From: Fidelibacterota bacterium
GTDB lineage: Bacteria > Fidelibacterota > Marinisomatia > Marinisomatales > TCS55
Direction: 5' to 3'
Assembly: GCA_004124385.1 (NCBI GenBank)
Contig: SCKN01000008.1
Location: 46,648-90,584 of the forward strand
DNA length: 43,937 nt
Of the stretch, positions 43,387 through 43,937 are shown in pieces; positions within the stretch are counted from its first letter, which is position 1, and each line of letters starts with the position of its first letter. Position numbers and translations under genes: made by a program. Under the pieces are notes generated by a model, which ran no database searches, was not told where the DNA came from, and saw only the letters and a list, made by a program, of their open reading frames with translations.

Positions 43387-43857
43387 ATGAAAACTGCCAT
43401 ATTTGTTGACGTGCAAAATATTTATTATACCACACGGGATACTTTTAGACGTTCCTTCGACTACAAACGTTTTTGGAATCAAATAGAATCTAAAGATGAA
43501 ATTATTAAAGCGAATGCTTACGCTATAGATAGAGGAGATGAGAAGCAACAAAAATTTCAATACGCGTTACGATCTATTGGATTTAATGTGAAACTAAAGC
43601 CCTATATATCTAGAGCAGACGGTAGTTCTAAGGGAGATTGGGATGTGGGTATAACTATCGATATTTTAGATTCAGCTCAAGAAGCAGAAAAAATAATTCT
43701 GCTATCAGGTGATGGTGATTTTGATTTACTTGTACACAAAGTAATAGATCAATATGGATGTATCGTAGATATCTATGGAGTTAAAGAATTAACGGCTAAC
43801 TCTCTAATAAAATCTGCTTCAGAATTTTATTCTATATCAAATAAGTTTTTAATTTAA
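43387..43857 (+). CDS. NYN-domain protein (second copy type)
   Basis: This 156-residue protein has NYN/PIN-like acidic residues: D8 and N11 in VDVQNIYY, D84/D86 in KGDWDVGI, and D109, D111 and D113 in LSGDGDFDLL. The C-terminal VDIYGVKELTANSLI is like LabA/TIGR00288 proteins. It is predicted to be an RNA-directed nuclease. It differs clearly from the NYN protein at 39798-40304, so it is not a recent duplicate. The last 80 nt of the window hold nothing I recognise. Confidence 0.88.
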   Translation: MKTAIFVDVQNIYYTTRDTFRRSFDYKRFWNQIESKDEIIKANAYAIDRGDEKQQKFQYALRSIGFNVKLKPYISRADGSSKGDWDVGITIDILDSAQEAEKIILLSGDGDFDLLVHKVIDQYGCIVDIYGVKELTANSLIKSASEFYSISNKFLI

Positions 43858-43937
43858 TCTTTTTTTTAAACTTGGAAAATGTGCTATTAGATTAGATTTG
43901 TGTAGTAATGATACCCACCCATCGGGTTATGAGCCTC

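Noticed and set aside
36598-43937. Chromosomal integron cassette array
   Set aside because: Genes are on both strands, no integrase is present, and the recurrent hairpins lack attC-type core sites; they look like terminators.
1-43937. CRISPR array, insertion sequence or prophage
   Set aside because: I found no regularly spaced repeats, transposase, integrase or phage structural genes.

Overview
The window is AT-rich bacterial chromosome from a member of the FCB superphylum. It most resembles Candidatus Marinimicrobia (SAR406) or a relative such as Ignavibacteria; this is inferred without a database search. The evidence is: secreted proteins ending in a type IX-like sorting domain (PNPFNP...Y/FELP...VYDLLGK...KMVLMK) at 26694-28229 and 38526-39734; candidate promoters resembling the Bacteroidota -33/-7 type; lipoproteins; single-haem secreted cytochromes; and Omp85-type and porin-like outer-membrane proteins.

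Region 1 (1-7401, all minus strand) reads parA, parB, an M23 peptidase, bactofilin, two small ATP-synthase assembly membrane proteins, then atpB-E-F-H-A-G. atpG is cut by the left edge. Genes overlap or nearly touch, so chromosome segregation, cell-shape and energy genes look co-transcribed. Region 2 (7523-11147, plus) is threonine catabolism, tdh and kbl. A DNA-base-hypermodification-like protein lies between them and overlaps kbl by 4 nt. A broken fucose mutarotase gene follows. Region 3 (11381-17016, plus) holds secD-secF, a strong terminator, an EamA transporter, ogt, a DUF502 protein and plsY.

Region 4 (20875-17018, minus) is a tight five-gene cluster: a single-haem lipoprotein with an unusual CX3CH site, an outer-membrane porin with an N-terminal CXXCH, a di-haem cytochrome, a lipoprotein and an Omp85-like barrel. 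I read this as a candidate electron conduit across the outer membrane. It is the most interesting system in the window. Region 5 (20914-25022) has a tandem-repeat mini-protein, tRNA-Arg(UCU), a remnant of a sorting domain, an FKBP isomerase, a broken ybjQ-like gene, an MBL hydrolase, two small secreted proteins and an esterase. Region 6 (25072-32069, plus) has the DUF1800/DUF1501 secreted pair, an M48 protease, a DUF2461 protein and a sodium/solute symporter. Region 7 (35075-32089, minus) has a DUF885 peptidase, a DUF4442 protein, a membrane protein that appears to start at CTG, and a cold-shock-domain protein.

Region 8 (about 35.1-43.9 kb) looks accessory. It has small poorly known genes, a decayed Ca-dependent PI-PLC gene, a SEC-C protein with His-rich repeats, a sorted alpha/beta hydrolase, two NYN-domain (RNase-like) proteins, a repeat lipoprotein, a MORN/zinc-ribbon protein and a Cys-rich membrane protein. 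A family of near-identical terminator hairpins, nearly all pointing to the minus strand, recurs between these genes. Four genes in the window are visibly decayed. Two of them carry TGA stops, which could be real decay or consensus errors in the assembly. TGA serves as an ordinary stop in many intact genes here, so recoding is not supported.
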